Positions 11,637-23,319 of a DNA stretch of 64,000 bases are shown one piece after another. Source of the DNA: Echinarachnius parma (lineage: Eukaryota; Echinodermata; Echinoidea; Clypeasteroida; Echinarachniidae); assembly GCA_037951105.1 (NCBI GenBank), contig JBAMJV010003241.1:1-64000 (forward strand), read 5' to 3'. Made by a program: the position numbers and the translations under genes. Under the pieces are notes generated by a model. It was not told where the DNA came from. It did no database searches and saw only the letters and a list, made by a program, of their open reading frames with translations. Position 1 is the stretch's first letter, and each line of letters begins with the position of its first letter.

Positions 11637-12305
11637 ACCCTCTTATCGTATACAAAACGAGTCATGCCTCAATTTGTAAGGCATTATACAACGTTGCCCC
11701 CCCCCCCCCCACCCCCCCTCCCCCCACCCAGACAATAGAACAACAGGTCGTAACATCAACATCTTACATTCGAATTAACTTTAGTCGTCGTCACAAGGTA
11801 ATTTCTCAGTTTGTTTCTGAACTACCTTTTGATTAGATTACTCTCAGATATCTATACTACTGAAAAAGAGACGTTTGTATGTTTGTCCCTCCGGCTATGC
11901 AAATCACCATGCCTTGACGTATGACCCTCATCTTTCCACTGATGAATGCTACTACCTTAAGTGAGGTAATAGCCAAAGGGTATCAAATTACATCAAACGG
12001 AAGTTGCTTTCTTTTGACGTTTTGATCCCAGAAATGACCACTCTCGCAAGCTAATTCAAAGCCGAACGCAAATAGTTACGTGTCGGGTGCATAGCTTAGT
12101 TCCGTGTGCACATCAGAAAGATACCACTACATTGATTGTCTATTAGTATCCCAATGGAAGCAAGATAGGTACGTCAGTATAGCATACGTCTGCGGCGGGA
12201 GAGATCCCTGGTTCGATCGGACCATATTTTTCTGTTCAAACATTTTTCTGTTCAAACATTTAAAATAAATCTAACCTGTCAGTGTAGATGTGTTTTGTAA
12301 ACACG
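11637..12305. other. No gene; poly(C) run and possible element end
   Basis: A C-rich run lies at 11697-11727. The phrase tctatactactgaaaaagag at about 11854 resembles 5' ends (TC...) reported for some Helitron-like elements, but I find no matching hairpin-CTRR end. At 12205-12225 the words ccctggttcgatcgg resemble a tRNA B box, but no A box or cloverleaf is evident. Confidence 0.3.
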
Positions 12306-12456
12306 CAGTGGTGGATCTAGGGGGGTTAACCCCCCCCCCCCCCCTTGGGCTGCCAAGTGAAAATGTATCAGTGAAAAAAGTGAACAAGAAGTGAACAAAA
12401 AATCACTTACGGGGGTTCAAAATAGCAACAACAAAAAAAATCGCCGGCTCATGCAG

Positions 12457-12917
12457 CGTGTTCACACACAAACATTTTCATCCCTTAATCATGACTAACG
12501 AAACGACGTATCGTTAGTTATGATTAAATCAAACCTGCTCTACGTTCACACACACAGAGCTGGTTTCCAGGTGGCGCCAAACCCCCCCCCCCCCCCCCGA
12601 ACATCGTATAAGTGCGCAGTTTGCTACTGCGCAGTGTGTTGTCTTTTTTTCTGTCTGCTGCGAACGTTCACGTTAAGCCACGCCCAGTTAGTCATGGTTA
12701 GCGAGTTACGGTCGTTCACACACGGAATAAGCGTGATTCTATAGTCAGCTCTCGTACGAAACGACGATAAAACCCGAGTTTCGTTAGTGATGACTAACGA
12801 TACGTCGTTTCGTTAGTAAGCGTTCAGACACAGGATTTTTTAATGAGAAGCTGATTCTATAGTCAGCTGCTGATTCTTTAGTCATGATTAAGGGATGAAA
12901 ATGTTGTGTGTGAACAC
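12457..12917. mobile_element. Palindromic MITE, about 460 bp
   Basis: The left arm (gtgttcacacacaaacattt, then catcccttaatcatgac and cgaaacgacgtatcgttagt) matches the reverse complement of the right arm (ctttagtcatgattaaggga, then atgttgtgtgtgaacac), with a second tgactaacgatacgtcgttt nearby. The right half has an extra duplicated piece (ctgattctatagtcagctgc). It has no ORF, except a chance 74-codon frame. Confidence 0.75.
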
Positions 12918-12938
12918 GGGGATGGACGATGCTCCGCA

Positions 12939-13090
12939 TCGTCATTGGGTCAACCCCCCCTTAGCAAAAAGCTAGAGCGTCATTGGGTCAATCCCCCCCC
13001 CTTTATAGCAAAAAGCTAGATCGTCATTGGGTCAACCCCCCCCCCCCTCCCCCCCCCCCTCCCCCCCCCCCTTAGCAAAAAGCTAGATCC
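12939..13090. repeat. Three tandem copies of cgtcattgggtcaacccccc-ttagcaaaaagctaga
   Basis: The phrase cgtcattgggtcaa followed by a C run and tagcaaaaagctaga occurs three times, with C runs of different length. It lies at the right end of the hAT-like element, and its last unit merges into the terminal repeat. Confidence 0.8.
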
Positions 13091-13710
13091 GCCCCTGACC
13101 ATGCTGACGCGGGTCCTCTAGTCTTGTAGAACATTGCCCGTTTTCTTCTTTTTTTTCTAGAGGTTAAGATGTTCTCGCAAAGATCTGTCATTGGTCGGAA
13201 GCACTGACATAATTAATTATAAACAATAATCTTATCTTTTGTGTATGCGAGACAATATAGTTAAACTAACACGGTTCCTCTAGTATATACAACATCCAAG
13301 GTATATTTACATTATGTCCAACTGAAGTTGTACTGCATATCGACTGACCAGAAATTTATATGTTAGAACAAATATTGCTTGGAAGTTGTATTTGAGTAAA
13401 ATCAATAATGTTCTTTTCTTGATTAGTATTAATAATTCATTCTACTATTGAATTGAATTTAAATCTACGTTTCCATTCCGAATGCTTCTTGATGAGAATA
13501 ATTCACTGAATATTTAAATGATTTGTAACGAATACTGTTTGAAAGTTGAATTTTTTTGAGCGAAATCTGCTGTTCCTGTCTTGATATTACACATTTCTAG
13601 CCACTGAATCTAATTTAAATCTTCGTTTCCATCTAAAATGCTCATTGGTATGGACAATTCATAAAACCTGAGTGATTACAAATAACAGATTTTTAGTTTG
13701 GGTTGTCTAA

Positions 13711-13764
13711 CAGCTATTTAGATTCTATTATCGTTGTAATTATCGTTCAGTAATTTCGAACTAT
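13711..13764 (+). repeat. Local duplicate of 14826-14890 (first copy)
   Basis: The phrase ctatttagattctattatcg, then ttgtaattatcgttcagtaa and ttcgaactatata, recurs about 1.1 kb downstream at 14826-14880. Two MITEs lie between the copies. It is a simple local duplication; nothing suggests long terminal repeats. Confidence 0.75.
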
Positions 13765-13790
13765 ATAGATCAAAATCTTCCTAGCTAATG

Positions 13791-14014
13791 GCCCGGTCAG
13801 ATATTAACGGATATCGGAAACGTATGCCCAACGAATAGACAATTTGCGAAATTAAATTATCCGGTGATGAAAGTCGTCTCCATTGCTTCATGTACAAAAC
13901 ATAGAACAACGTACATCACCGGACAAGGAACGGACAAGAAACGTACAGACCGGATGGAAAATTTAGCTCTCCGTTTAACATCCGTTTGCGCAATCCGTTG
14001 ATATGTGACCGGGC
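13791..14014. mobile_element. Short MITE, about 224 bp (GCCCGGTCA ends)
   Basis: The left end gcccggtcagatattaacgg matches the reverse complement of the right end, ccgttgatatgtgaccgggc. The inside is dense in CGGA and CGTACA words, for example caccggacaaggaacgg and gaaacgtacagaccgg. TA dinucleotides flank both sides at a few bases, but a target duplication is not certain. Confidence 0.7.
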
Positions 14015-14125
14015 TATATAATCAGTGTTCTTGGCATATCTGGTTAAATAGTCTATTCTGGAGGAAATAGTCTATTAGTTCCAATGATATGAAAAGTATC
14101 CCGTTCCAGTCTTGGGGAGCACCCC

Positions 14126-14763
14126 TTAAAGGGACATGCCCTCTTGTGCAAGCCAAATTTCAGAAGTTGCGAGGTTATTGTCTTATATGAAAGATGTCAT
14201 TTAACAGCATGCCTGAAAAATTAGGGCTTGAAATTTCTTTTTCGTGGAGTTATAGACATCAAACTAATAAAACGGCATCCAACGTTTAATTGTGCATTAT
14301 ACGTGTATTCACCCGGTGAGAAAGTTCGCAGACAGAATCCACGGAGTACCACGTTGCTGTGCGTGACCACTACCTGACCCGCGCTAGCTACGCGACCCGC
14401 GCACAGATCAAAGAACGGCATAAGCGAATACTAAACAAAATAACCTCGCTTAAACTGACTACATGCATGTAATTATATATTCTTCATTTTTTAGATCTTT
14501 TTCCGTGACATACCTTTACCGATGTCGGCTTCACAATACCTTTACAAGAATAAGTACAATATTGTTGTAATATTATGCTAAATCAGTTAAACTCCTTTAT
14601 TGACCGATATATAGTTTGATGGAGGGACGCATTCGTTTTTCATTCGTAGAATCCAAATTACAGGGCTGTTCGATCTGATTTTTGTTTGTGTGTGTTACAT
14701 TCATCCCCATCCGTCAACTGGAAACTGTTCAGACGTTTTGTAAAAGAGGGCATGTCCGTTTAA
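14126..14763. mobile_element. TTAA-type MITE, family M3 (about 638 bp)
   Basis: It begins ttaaagggacatgccctctt and ends aagagggcatgtccgtttaa, inverted termini of about 20 bp with one mismatch and TTAA at both ends. The inside has no recognisable ORF. The ttaaaggga start is shared with families M1 and M2, which suggests related transposases of a TTAA-targeting superfamily such as piggyBac or Kolobok; that is an inference. Confidence 0.75.
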
Positions 14764-14784
14764 AAGTATAGTTACGGCGTATGT

Positions 14785-14785
14785 G

Positions 14786-14816
<31 letters not shown>

Positions 14817-14827
14817 TTGTGTGTGTC
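14785..14827. repeat. (GT)n microsatellite
   Basis: A gtgtgt run with a few interruptions, directly before the second copy of the 54-bp local duplication. Confidence 0.9.
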
Positions 14828-14890
14828 TATTTAGATTTTATTATCGTTGTAATTATCGTTCAGTAATTTTGAACTATATACATGTAGATC
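14826..14890 (+). repeat. Local duplicate of 13711-13764 (second copy)
   Basis: Same words as the first copy, ending gaactatata. The RTE target-site duplication starts inside its right edge, so the LINE inserted into this copy. Confidence 0.75.
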
Positions 14891-17800
14891 AAATATAACC
14901 GAGAAATATGACCGTAGAAATATGACCGTAGAAATACTGGCTGGGCTCCAGCAGGGCTTAAGTCTGGTCCCGATGTTCTTACCAGGGGAGAGGAGCTAAT
15001 AGGTGACGCTGTTAGCTCTAGAAAAACTCTCACATCTCTTTGACGAGAACATGACAAGGCGAGTTGGGTCGCCTTCAAATAAACCCTGTCCTGTCCTGCA
15101 CCGGGCAGCAGCGATGCAGTACCTGTAGTTGGCGGAGGATCCAAACCTTGGACAACGGTGGCTACGGGGGAGCAGAGGGCAGGTCAGCATTGATGCTTCT
15201 GGCTTCTGTACTGCGATGGAAGGATCTGGCCACCCACCATTATTAATCGGTCGCGTTTGTCAACATGAGAGTACGAAATCAAAAAATCAAGAGGGTATCG
15301 GAAGGTGGGTCCCGCAGGCCGGATGATACGTCAATTGCTACTGGGGAAGAGAGAGGTACTGCTCATAGTACGCTTGCAGGTGATGACGGATCAGGATCAA
15401 AGCCTGTTGAAGGAAGTCCTGTTCTTGAAGGTCTCAAGAAGGAACGGAACAGCACCCATCTAAGAAAACCAATCAACGTGGCCACATGGAACGTTCGTGG
15501 TTTGTCAGATGGGAAGGTGGAAATCGTAGAGAAAGAGATGGCTGCAAATGATATTAAAGTCCTAGGAATATCAGAATCATGGTGGCTCGGACAAGGCAGA
15601 TTCATAACTGACGAAGGAAATACAGTAATCTTTTCGGGGAAAGAAAGTGGAAGGAAACGTGGTGGAGTGGGCTTCATCATAGAGAAGGCTACAGCTAATT
15701 GTGTCTTGGGATACAACCCGATCAATGAGAGAATTATGACTGTAAGGCTGCAAGGGCACCCCATGAATATCTCAATCATTCAGGTATACGCACCAACAGC
15801 AGATGCATCAGAGGAGGCAATCACTGAATTCTACGAGAAAGTACAAGATGTGGTGGACAGTATACCTAGGAAAGATTTCCTCCTCATGTTGGGTGATTGA
15901 AACGCAAAGATTGGAAAAAATGGGGAGAAATCTGAATGCATTGGAAAGTATGGTCTAGGCAGCAGAAATGAACGAGGAGATCTACTGGAAGAATTCTGTG
16001 AGACAAACAGCTTCATCATTGGCAACACTTGGTTTGAGCACCACCCAAGGAGACTGTGGACATGGATGAGTCCAGGTGATAGAGCGAGAAACCAGATAGA
16101 CTACATCATGGTTCAAAAGAGGTGGTGGACATCACTCCAGAATGTCAAGACAAGACCAGGTGCTGATTGCGGCAGTGACCATCAGCTGCTTTTGGCTAAA
16201 CTCAAACTAAGACTGAAGGCTAAGAAAAGTGGTACAGCTCCTACAAGGTACGATGTTGATCGTATTCCTGCTCAGTTTTAGTCAAGTCAAGAACAAGTTT
16301 GAGATGTTGCTGAGAATGGATGAAACGGAACAAACACCAAATGAGTTGTGGGAAGACATGAAAGAAACAGTTGAGAATGCAGCAAAGAATCACATCCCAA
16401 GGAAAAGAAAACAGAAACAACCATGGATCTCAAATCAGACTTTTGAGCTATCAGACGAGAGGAAGAGGGCAAAGGCAAAGCACAATAGAGGGGAATGGAC
16501 GAGACTAAATAAAGAAGTCACAAGTAGTGTAAAGGAGGACAAAAGGAACTACATAGAGGGAAAGTGTGAAGACCTAGAACGTCATAAGAACAACTCCAAG
16601 GTAGCATTTGCTATTGTGAAAGAAATCACAAAGAAAAGGACCCCAAGATTGGACGTGATTAATGACGAAAATGGCAAAACACTGACAAATAGTGAGGACA
16701 TAAAGAACAGATGGATGCAGTACAGTAGAAAGCTGTTTGCGGCACAGGAAAATGAAGATGACACACGATGGGAGGAAAGAGATGAAATGGAGCCCCCTCC
16801 ACTAAGATCAGAAGTAGAGATAGCACTGGAACAACTGAAGGATGGCAAGTCTCCTGGTTTAGATAACTTGACTTCTGAGATGTGGAAGGCTACCGGTGAA
16901 GAAGGGATTGATTTGATGTGGCGTCTTTGCTGCACTATCTGGAAGGAGAAAGAATGGCCTAAAGACTGGTGTAGAGCTGTATTCATATCATTACCAAAGA
17001 AGGGGGATCTGAAAAAATGTTCAAATCATCGGACAATAAGCTTGATTTGTCATGCAAGTAAAGTACTTCTGAAGGTCATTAAGCAGGAGAATGAAAGTCA
17101 AGCTGAAAGAAGAGATCTCAGAAGAGCAGGCAGGGTTCCGTGAAGGCAGGGGGACAAGAGATCAGATTGTTAACATCAGAAATGTAATCGAGAAATGCAG
17201 AGAACTCAAACACCCTCTTTATATGTGCTTCATAGATTACAGTAAGGCATTCGACTGTGTAAGCCACCATCAACTGTGGGATACAATGAGAAAGATGGGA
17301 TTCCCAAGTCACATAGTAGGACTGATCAAGAATCTTTACCAGGACCAAGAATCTACAGTGAGGACCAGTAGTGGGGATACTGAGTGGTTTGAAATAGGCC
17401 GAGGTGTACGTCAGGGCTGTATATTATCTCCAAACCTTTTTAATATATATTCTGAGGACATCATGAGAGAGGCACTGGACGGTTTCAACGGAGGAGTGAA
17501 ATTCGGGGGTACAAAGATCACAAACCTGAGGTATGCGGATGACACTACTCTAGTTTGCAGCAGTAGAGAGGAGCTCATTGACCTATTGAACCGTATTAAA
17601 AAGGCGAGTGAAGAGAAAGATCTTCTATTGAACACTAAAAAGACTAAAATAATGGTAGTCGACAAAGACAGCAACAACAACGATTTCACCATAGATGGAA
17701 AGGCGATTGAAGTAGTCAGTCAGTTTGACTACTTAGGTTTCATAATCAATAACAAAGGAGGAAGCACCACAGAGATAAGGAGAAGATTGGCAATAGCAAG

Positions 17801-18343
17801 ATCAACGGTGCAGAGCATGTCTCATATCTGGAGAAGCCGAGGCCTGTCACTCGATCTGAAGGTTCGACTTCTTCGTGCAACTGCATTCTCCATTGCTACA
17901 TATGGATGCGAGTCTTGGGCCATGACAAAGAACGACAGAAAAAGAGTTGACGCTTTTGAGATGTGGTGCTACAGAAGGCTTTTACAGGTGTCTTGGCAAG
18001 ATAGACAGACAAATGTATGGATTCTGAACAAGATTGGCACAGACTTAATTATCAGAAGGGGAATTATGGAACGAAAACTAAAGTACTTCGGGCACATCGT
18101 TAGGAGAACTGAAGGAATTGAGAAAAGAATACTGCAAGGCGCAATTGAAGGAAAACGTGGCAGAGGTCGTCCACCTACATCTTGGACTGACGATATCAAG
18201 AGAGTGTCCGGGGAAGGAATGAAGGGTGCAACACACTTGGCAGAAGACAGAGTTGCATGGCGTGCTCTCGTGAAGACCACAGCAGCGCTTTACAGCGCCA
18301 CCTGAACTTGATGATGATGATGATGATGATAGATCAAATTATA
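14885..18343 (+). mobile_element. Near full-length RTE-type LINE with target-site duplication
   Basis: The flanks tagatcaaatata (14885-14897) and tagatcaaattata (18330-18343) form a target-site duplication with one indel. Between them lie a 5' UTR of about 370 bp with a short duplicated phrase (atatgaccgtagaa twice), one ORF, and a (GAT)n tail at 18308-18330. A short tandem tail and a single endonuclease-RT ORF are characteristic of the RTE clade. It inserted into unrelated MITE-rich DNA. Few lesions and a nearly perfect duplication suggest a fairly recent insertion. Confidence 0.85.
15265..18305 (+). pseudogene. RTE-type endonuclease/reverse transcriptase, disabled by one stop and two frameshifts
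   Basis: About 1,010 codons, close to the usual RTE length. The N-terminal AP-endonuclease-like domain shows INVATWNVRGLSD, GISESWW, the IIQVYAPT strand and GSDHQLL. RT follows: DGKSPGLDNL, FIDYSKAFDCVSHHQLW (motif A), RGVRQGCILSPNLFNIYSED (motif B) and LRYADDTTLV (catalytic motif C). The C-terminal part contains FDYLGFIINN and the Arg-rich tail KRGRGRPPTSW. Lesions: a TGA at 15898-15900 in the endonuclease GDxN motif where Trp is expected, a frameshift near 16275, and an extra G near 17085. Similar sequences in databases are often mislabelled craniofacial development protein 2. The start at 15265 is the first Met in frame; the true start may be upstream. Confidence 0.9.
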
Positions 18344-18395
18344 TTTAAAGGGGAAATTATATTTAAAGGGAAAATACAAGGAGTTACATTTTTGT

Positions 18396-21300
18396 GTGTA
18401 TTTCCCTACAAGAGACAAAGTACAATTACAGGTTGATTTTTTGAATAAGCTAGATAAAAGTATTTGTGAAGTTTTTGATAAGGATTATTCAGTAATATTA
18501 GGGGGAGATTTTAACACTGTAATGGAAGGGGGCATGGATTATGAAGGGCCAAACATAGTATTAGAATCTAGGTTTATTGAGGTATTAACAAGATTTTTGA
18601 ATAAATATGATTTAGAAGATATATGGAGGAAAAGGAATCCTAATGCTAGAGAGTTTACTTTTAGACGAAGGTCGCCCTTAGTCCAAAGTCGTTTAGATTA
18701 TTGGTTTATATCATGTAGTTTAGAAAAATTAGTAAATAAGTGTGAAATTTTGGTATCGATAACACCGGATCATTCGGGTATTAAATTGCAATTTCAGCAT
18801 TTACTGGATAAGTTTGTTTTTGGAAAATCGTATTGGAAATGTAATAATAGTTTATGTATGGATAAACATTTTGTTGAGGGGATGCATGATATAATAATTG
18901 AATTGAAAAATGAATGGGGATCTAGGATTTTGAATAAATTAGTATTTTGGGATTTTTTGAAAATGAAAATGAGGGAATACGCCATGAAATATTCACGTGA
19001 AAAGGCGAAATTAAGGAAACTTGAAATAGAGACGTTGGAGACTGAAATTAAGGATTTAGAAAATCAGTTAGTCGAAGGGGCATCAAGGTTTGTTATTGAT
19101 AGTATTAAATTGAAAAAAGATAACTTGAATAAATTGTATGATTTTTCTCGACAGGGCATTAAAGTTCGTTCTAGAGCAGCTTGGTTTGAAGAAGGGGAGA
19201 ATAATACTCAGTATTTTGAACAATTGTTAAAAGTAAATAAGAGGAAAAGTGTCATTAGAGAAGTGTATAAGGAAAATGGAGAAATTACTAGGGATAAAAA
19301 TGACATTTTAAAAGAGATAAAGAAATTTTATGAAAAATTATATTCTTTGAGGAATAATAGTGGTCAAAATAATGGTTTATTTTTTGATGATATTTTAAAG
19401 TTAAGTGAACAGAATACAGAATTATGTGAAGGTAAAATGACGAAAGATGAGTGTTTTAAGGTTTTGAAAGAAATGAAATGGAATAAATCCCCTGGAAATG
19501 ATGGTTTTACGGTGGAATTTTATGAAACATTTTGGCCCATATTAGGGGATTTGTTGGTACTAGAAGTATTGAATGAAACATTTGCAAGGGGAGAATTGAC
19601 GGTATCTCAAAAACAAGGGACTATAACACTGATAGAGAAAGAGGGAAAAGATGCGACGCATATTACAAATTATAGACCCATTACGCTGTTAAATGTAGAT
19701 TATAAAATATTATCGAAGGTTTTAGCAACTAGGATTAAAAAGGTTTTAATTGAAATAATTCATTATGATCAGGTGGGATATATAAAAGATAGGAATATTG
19801 GGGAAGCGGTTCGATTAATAGAGGATATATCATTTTATTCTAAACATTCATTGGAGCATGGACAAGGGTTTCTGGCTGCGGTAGATTTTGAAAAAGCTTT
19901 TGATTCGGTATCCCATCAATATTTATTGAAAGTGCTAAAATTGTTTGGTTTTGGTGATTCGTTTTGTTCTTGGGTGAGAATATTGTATAATGGTATAAGT
20001 AGTTGTATTATGAATGGGGGGTATTCTACTGGTTATTTTAATCTAGAAAGGGTTCCATTGTCGCCCTATTTGTTTTTGGTTGCAATAGAATTATTGGCAC
20101 ATGAAGTAAGGAGGGACAAAATAATTAAAGGGATACATTTTGGGGAGCACGAAATAAGACAAGTATTGTATGCAGATGATATGACAATTTTTTTGAAAGA
20201 TATAGATTCCATAAGAAGGTTGCAATATATATTTGAAGAATTTGAAAAAGTAAGTGGCTTGAAAGTTAATAAGGAAAAGACACATTTTATGTATATGGGT
20301 GAGGAAACTGGGAAACCAGATGGGCCTTTATTTGGAAAATTTGTTAAGGAAGTAAAAAATTTAGGTGTTCATTTTTCGGTCGAGTTTAGATTAAAAGATG
20401 ATCTAAACTATAAAGAAATATTAAGTAAAATTTAGGTTCTAGGTTGGTGGAAACAACGGGATTTGACTATCATGGGTAAAATTAATTTATTGAAAACGTA
20501 TGCATTAACAAAGTTAAATTATGTTTCATCTCTCCTTGTTCTTCCCTTATGGGTTTATATAGAAGTGGAGAAAATATCGTTTGATTTTATATGGGGAGGG
20601 AAAGATCGTATAAAAAGAAAAATTATGCATCAAAATTATAATTATGGTGGAGTAAAAATGATTAATTTTGAAAAATTTGTTAGAACGCAGCGGATAATGT
20701 GGGTGAAACGATTATTATATGGATAAAGAAATTTGGGATGGAAGTTATTTTTTGATTATTGCTTAAGTTCAGTGGGAGGAAGGCTAATTTTCTTATGTGA
20801 TTATGAAATGAAAATGATGAAGTTTATGTTGAAGATTCCACCTTATTATTTGGAAATGTTGAAAGCTTGGAAAGAGATTGATAATTTAAGGCATGTTAAT
20901 GGTTGTATGAATCCAATTATTTTTTAATAATAGGAACATATGTATTAAAAAAAATAAGATGGTATTTGATAAAGAATTATTAGAACGAGGATTGTTATGT
21001 TGAACCATATTATGGATAATGGACATGTTAAAGGGAAAGTTGAGTTTTGGTAGAGAGGGCGCTAGACTACTTAATTGGTTTGTGAGGTAATGAAAAACTG
21101 AGTGTAAAATTTAAAAAGAGCATAATATTTAAACAATAAAATCATCTTTGTTTGATCAAAATCGGTTCAGAAACGGCTGAAATATCCATAAATATAACAA
21201 TTTGTAATAAACCCGGGCCCCGGGTTTATTAGAGAATTTTGAACCAGCCGTTAAAAATTCAAAAAAATGCTTCCTCTTTTCAAAAAAGTTACAAAATAGG

Positions 21301-22394
21301 TATTTAAATAGTTGTTGGTTATTTCTCTATCTAATCACTATTTCAACAAAGCATCACATGCACAATATTTTATTCAAAATGGTTGAAACCGATGAGTGTT
21401 TAGAGAGCGCCCTCTTACGTTTTAACGGCTCTTTTTGAATGATAACATGATCTTTACTACGTCATTTGTAATTTTGTGTTCCTTTCTAGTTATAACTATT
21501 AGTTTGTAATGTAATGATGCAGGTTTTGGTTACTACAATTCAGTTTCACTAAAACTGTACTCTCCTTACCAGAACTCAACTATCCCTTTAAACCCGTTGT
21601 GTACTCTTTGAATCATGGTATGACAGGTGAGAATTTGCTTACAATAATTGATATATATCATGCGATTCCGAGGGATTGGAAAAATGATTCATGTTTGATA
21701 CAATTTTGTGAGGTAGACTTAATCAATTATAATATTAATTTATATCTTTTGGATAAAAAATTAAGTTTTAAAGATGAACCATCAAGAAAAATATATGATT
21801 ATTTTATTAGAGAATTGCAAAAGTCATATGATTTACAGATAAGAGATGGACAAAATGATTTTAATTTTATAGAAAAAGAAATGTATGAATGTTTTTTTTA
21901 GACCAAGAATAACATTAATGATTGGGAAACAGAGAGAGTTTCAATTTAAGTTAATGCATGGGGCGATTTACACTAAAGAACATCTATTTAGATTTGGATT
22001 TGTTGAAGATAACTTGTGTTCGTACTGTAAACGGGAAAGGGAAACATATTCGCATATATTTTTATTTTGTTTAAATGTAAAATTGATATGGCAAGCTTTG
22101 ATACAACGTTTTGAGTTAGATGAAATAAAGGACTTAAAATGGCGGGATATATTTGTTGGATTGTCAGGTAATTCAAATAGAATAAAATGTTGTAATACCA
22201 TTATTTTTATGGTAAAATATATTTTATTTGTATTTAGAAAAGAGGGTGTTCTACCAAATATTGATAAAATACAGAAATTGTTATTAGATTATAAGGACCA
22301 GGAAAAGGGAATAGCAACTAAAATGGGGAAATTAGGATTACATTTACAAAATTTGGAAACGGTAAAATTAGAATACGTGATGTTTCTCCCGTGA
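18396..22394 (+). pseudogene. L1/Tx1-like ORF2 remnant: partial endonuclease, RT, C-terminal zinc motif
   Basis: Pieces at 18396-20435, 20463-20726, 20733-20927, 21599-21901 and 21885-22394 form one protein. The endonuclease C-terminal half has ILGGDFNTV, RLDYWF and TPDHSGI. RT shows KSPGNDGFTVEFY, NYRPITLLNVDYKILSKVLA, AAVDFEKAFDSV (motif A) and VLYADDMTIF (motif C). Motif B reads NLERVPLSPYLF, where GVRQGDPLSP is expected, an apparent in-frame loss of 15 bases near 20053. The C-terminal part has INLLKTYALTKLNY, then AIPRDW, and the CSYC-x7-H-x4-C motif (zf-RVT). In-frame stops lie near 20433 and 20724, with frameshifts near 20920, 21005 and 21890. The protein is inactive. Confidence 0.9.
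21028..21591. mobile_element. TTAA-type MITE, family M1 (copy B, reference copy, about 560 bp)
   Basis: TTAA at 21028-21031 and 21588-21591 flank ends aagggaaagttgagttttgg and ccagaactcaactatccctt (reverse complements with few changes). Removing the element and one TTAA joins the codons for HIMDNGHVK to PVVYSLNHG of the L1-like protein without a frame change, which shows a 4-bp TTAA target duplication. The inside has no coding capacity. Six relatives occur in the window. Confidence 0.9.
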
Positions 22395-22660
22395 GCTTGT
22401 AACATTTAAAAAAGAATTGATGTAAGTATGAATTTTGTAAACATTATTTTTAAGAATGTGAGCAGATTTCCGGGGTGGGGGGAGGGGGCGGTGGGGGTGG
22501 GAGAAGTAGCATGTTTTACTTCTTTTTTTATCTATTGTTAAATCTCCATTGTGTTTAATTTTTGTGAATTACACTTGATTTGTACGCTTGAGATGAAAAC
22601 TTTTATTCAATTGTAAATGTTATGTTAATAATTTGGAGAAATAAAAATCATTTAAAAAAA

Positions 22661-22786
<126 letters not shown>

Positions 22787-22875
22787 ATTTCAATGTGTTT
22801 TACATGTTACAGTTTGAGTGTATTTTAATGTGTATTACAAACGTTACGGAGTGTGTGTGTGTATTTCAATGTGTG

Positions 22876-23104
22876 TTATGCCCGGCGCAGACAGAGCCGA
22901 CTCGACCCGATCCGACTGGTTTTCAGTCGGTTCAGCTCAGTATACGTTGCCTCAGGACTCCTGTTTTGCCGGTCAAGAGCCAGTTGGAGACCATTCGAGG
23001 CCGACGCAACATGTTGAATCGGCTACGACTGAGCGAAACCGACTCTAGCCTGACTGAAAACCAGTAGGATCGGGTCGAGTCGGCTCTGTGTGCGAGGGCT
23101 TTAC
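22876..23104. mobile_element. Palindromic MITE, GCCCGGCGCAGACAGAG family (copy 1)
   Basis: The left end gcccggcgcagacagagccg, then actcgacccgatccgactgg, is mirrored at the right end (ggatcgggtcgagtcggctc, then a degenerate tgcgagggct). A second copy is at 42299-42529. Each is about 230 bp with arms of about 50 bp, dense in CGACT words. Confidence 0.85.
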
Positions 23105-23319
23105 ATGTAATTTTGTCTGGAATGGTGTGCCGTGATCAACAATCATTCACTGCCTTACTATCTTATAAATTATCCCGTTAAGATATATACCATTCACTAA
23201 AGCATGGTAGAATGATAATCATTAGTTTACCAAAATTATAAACGCACCAGTTTTATCCATGACTAAGATGAAGATTTACAAGAAATTGTATTTCCTTCTA
23301 CGAGTGTAATTAATATTCA

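Larger units (their letters stand above)
12306..13097. mobile_element. hAT-like non-autonomous element with a nested MITE
   Basis: The left end cagtggtggatctaggggg and right end (reverse complement caggggcggatctagc) share a 15-bp inverted terminus of the hAT form CAGKGGYGGATCTAG. The 8-bp flanks (taaacacg and accatgct) do not match, so a target duplication is not shown. The interior carries C runs, a nested palindromic MITE at 12457-12917, and a short tandem repeat at 12939-13090. No transposase ORF is present. Confidence 0.55.

Noticed and set aside
12180-12240. tRNA-like B box (ggttcgatc)
   Set aside because: No matching A box, acceptor stem or cloverleaf could be folded; at most a decayed SINE head.
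13711-14890. Pair of 54-bp direct repeats as possible LTRs
   Set aside because: Far too short, without TG...CA ends, primer site or gag/pol sequence; the interval is filled by two MITEs and a GT tract.
15265-18305. Host gene craniofacial development protein 2-like
   Set aside because: The endonuclease-RT layout, target duplication and (GAT)n tail show a LINE; the name comes from mislabelled database entries.
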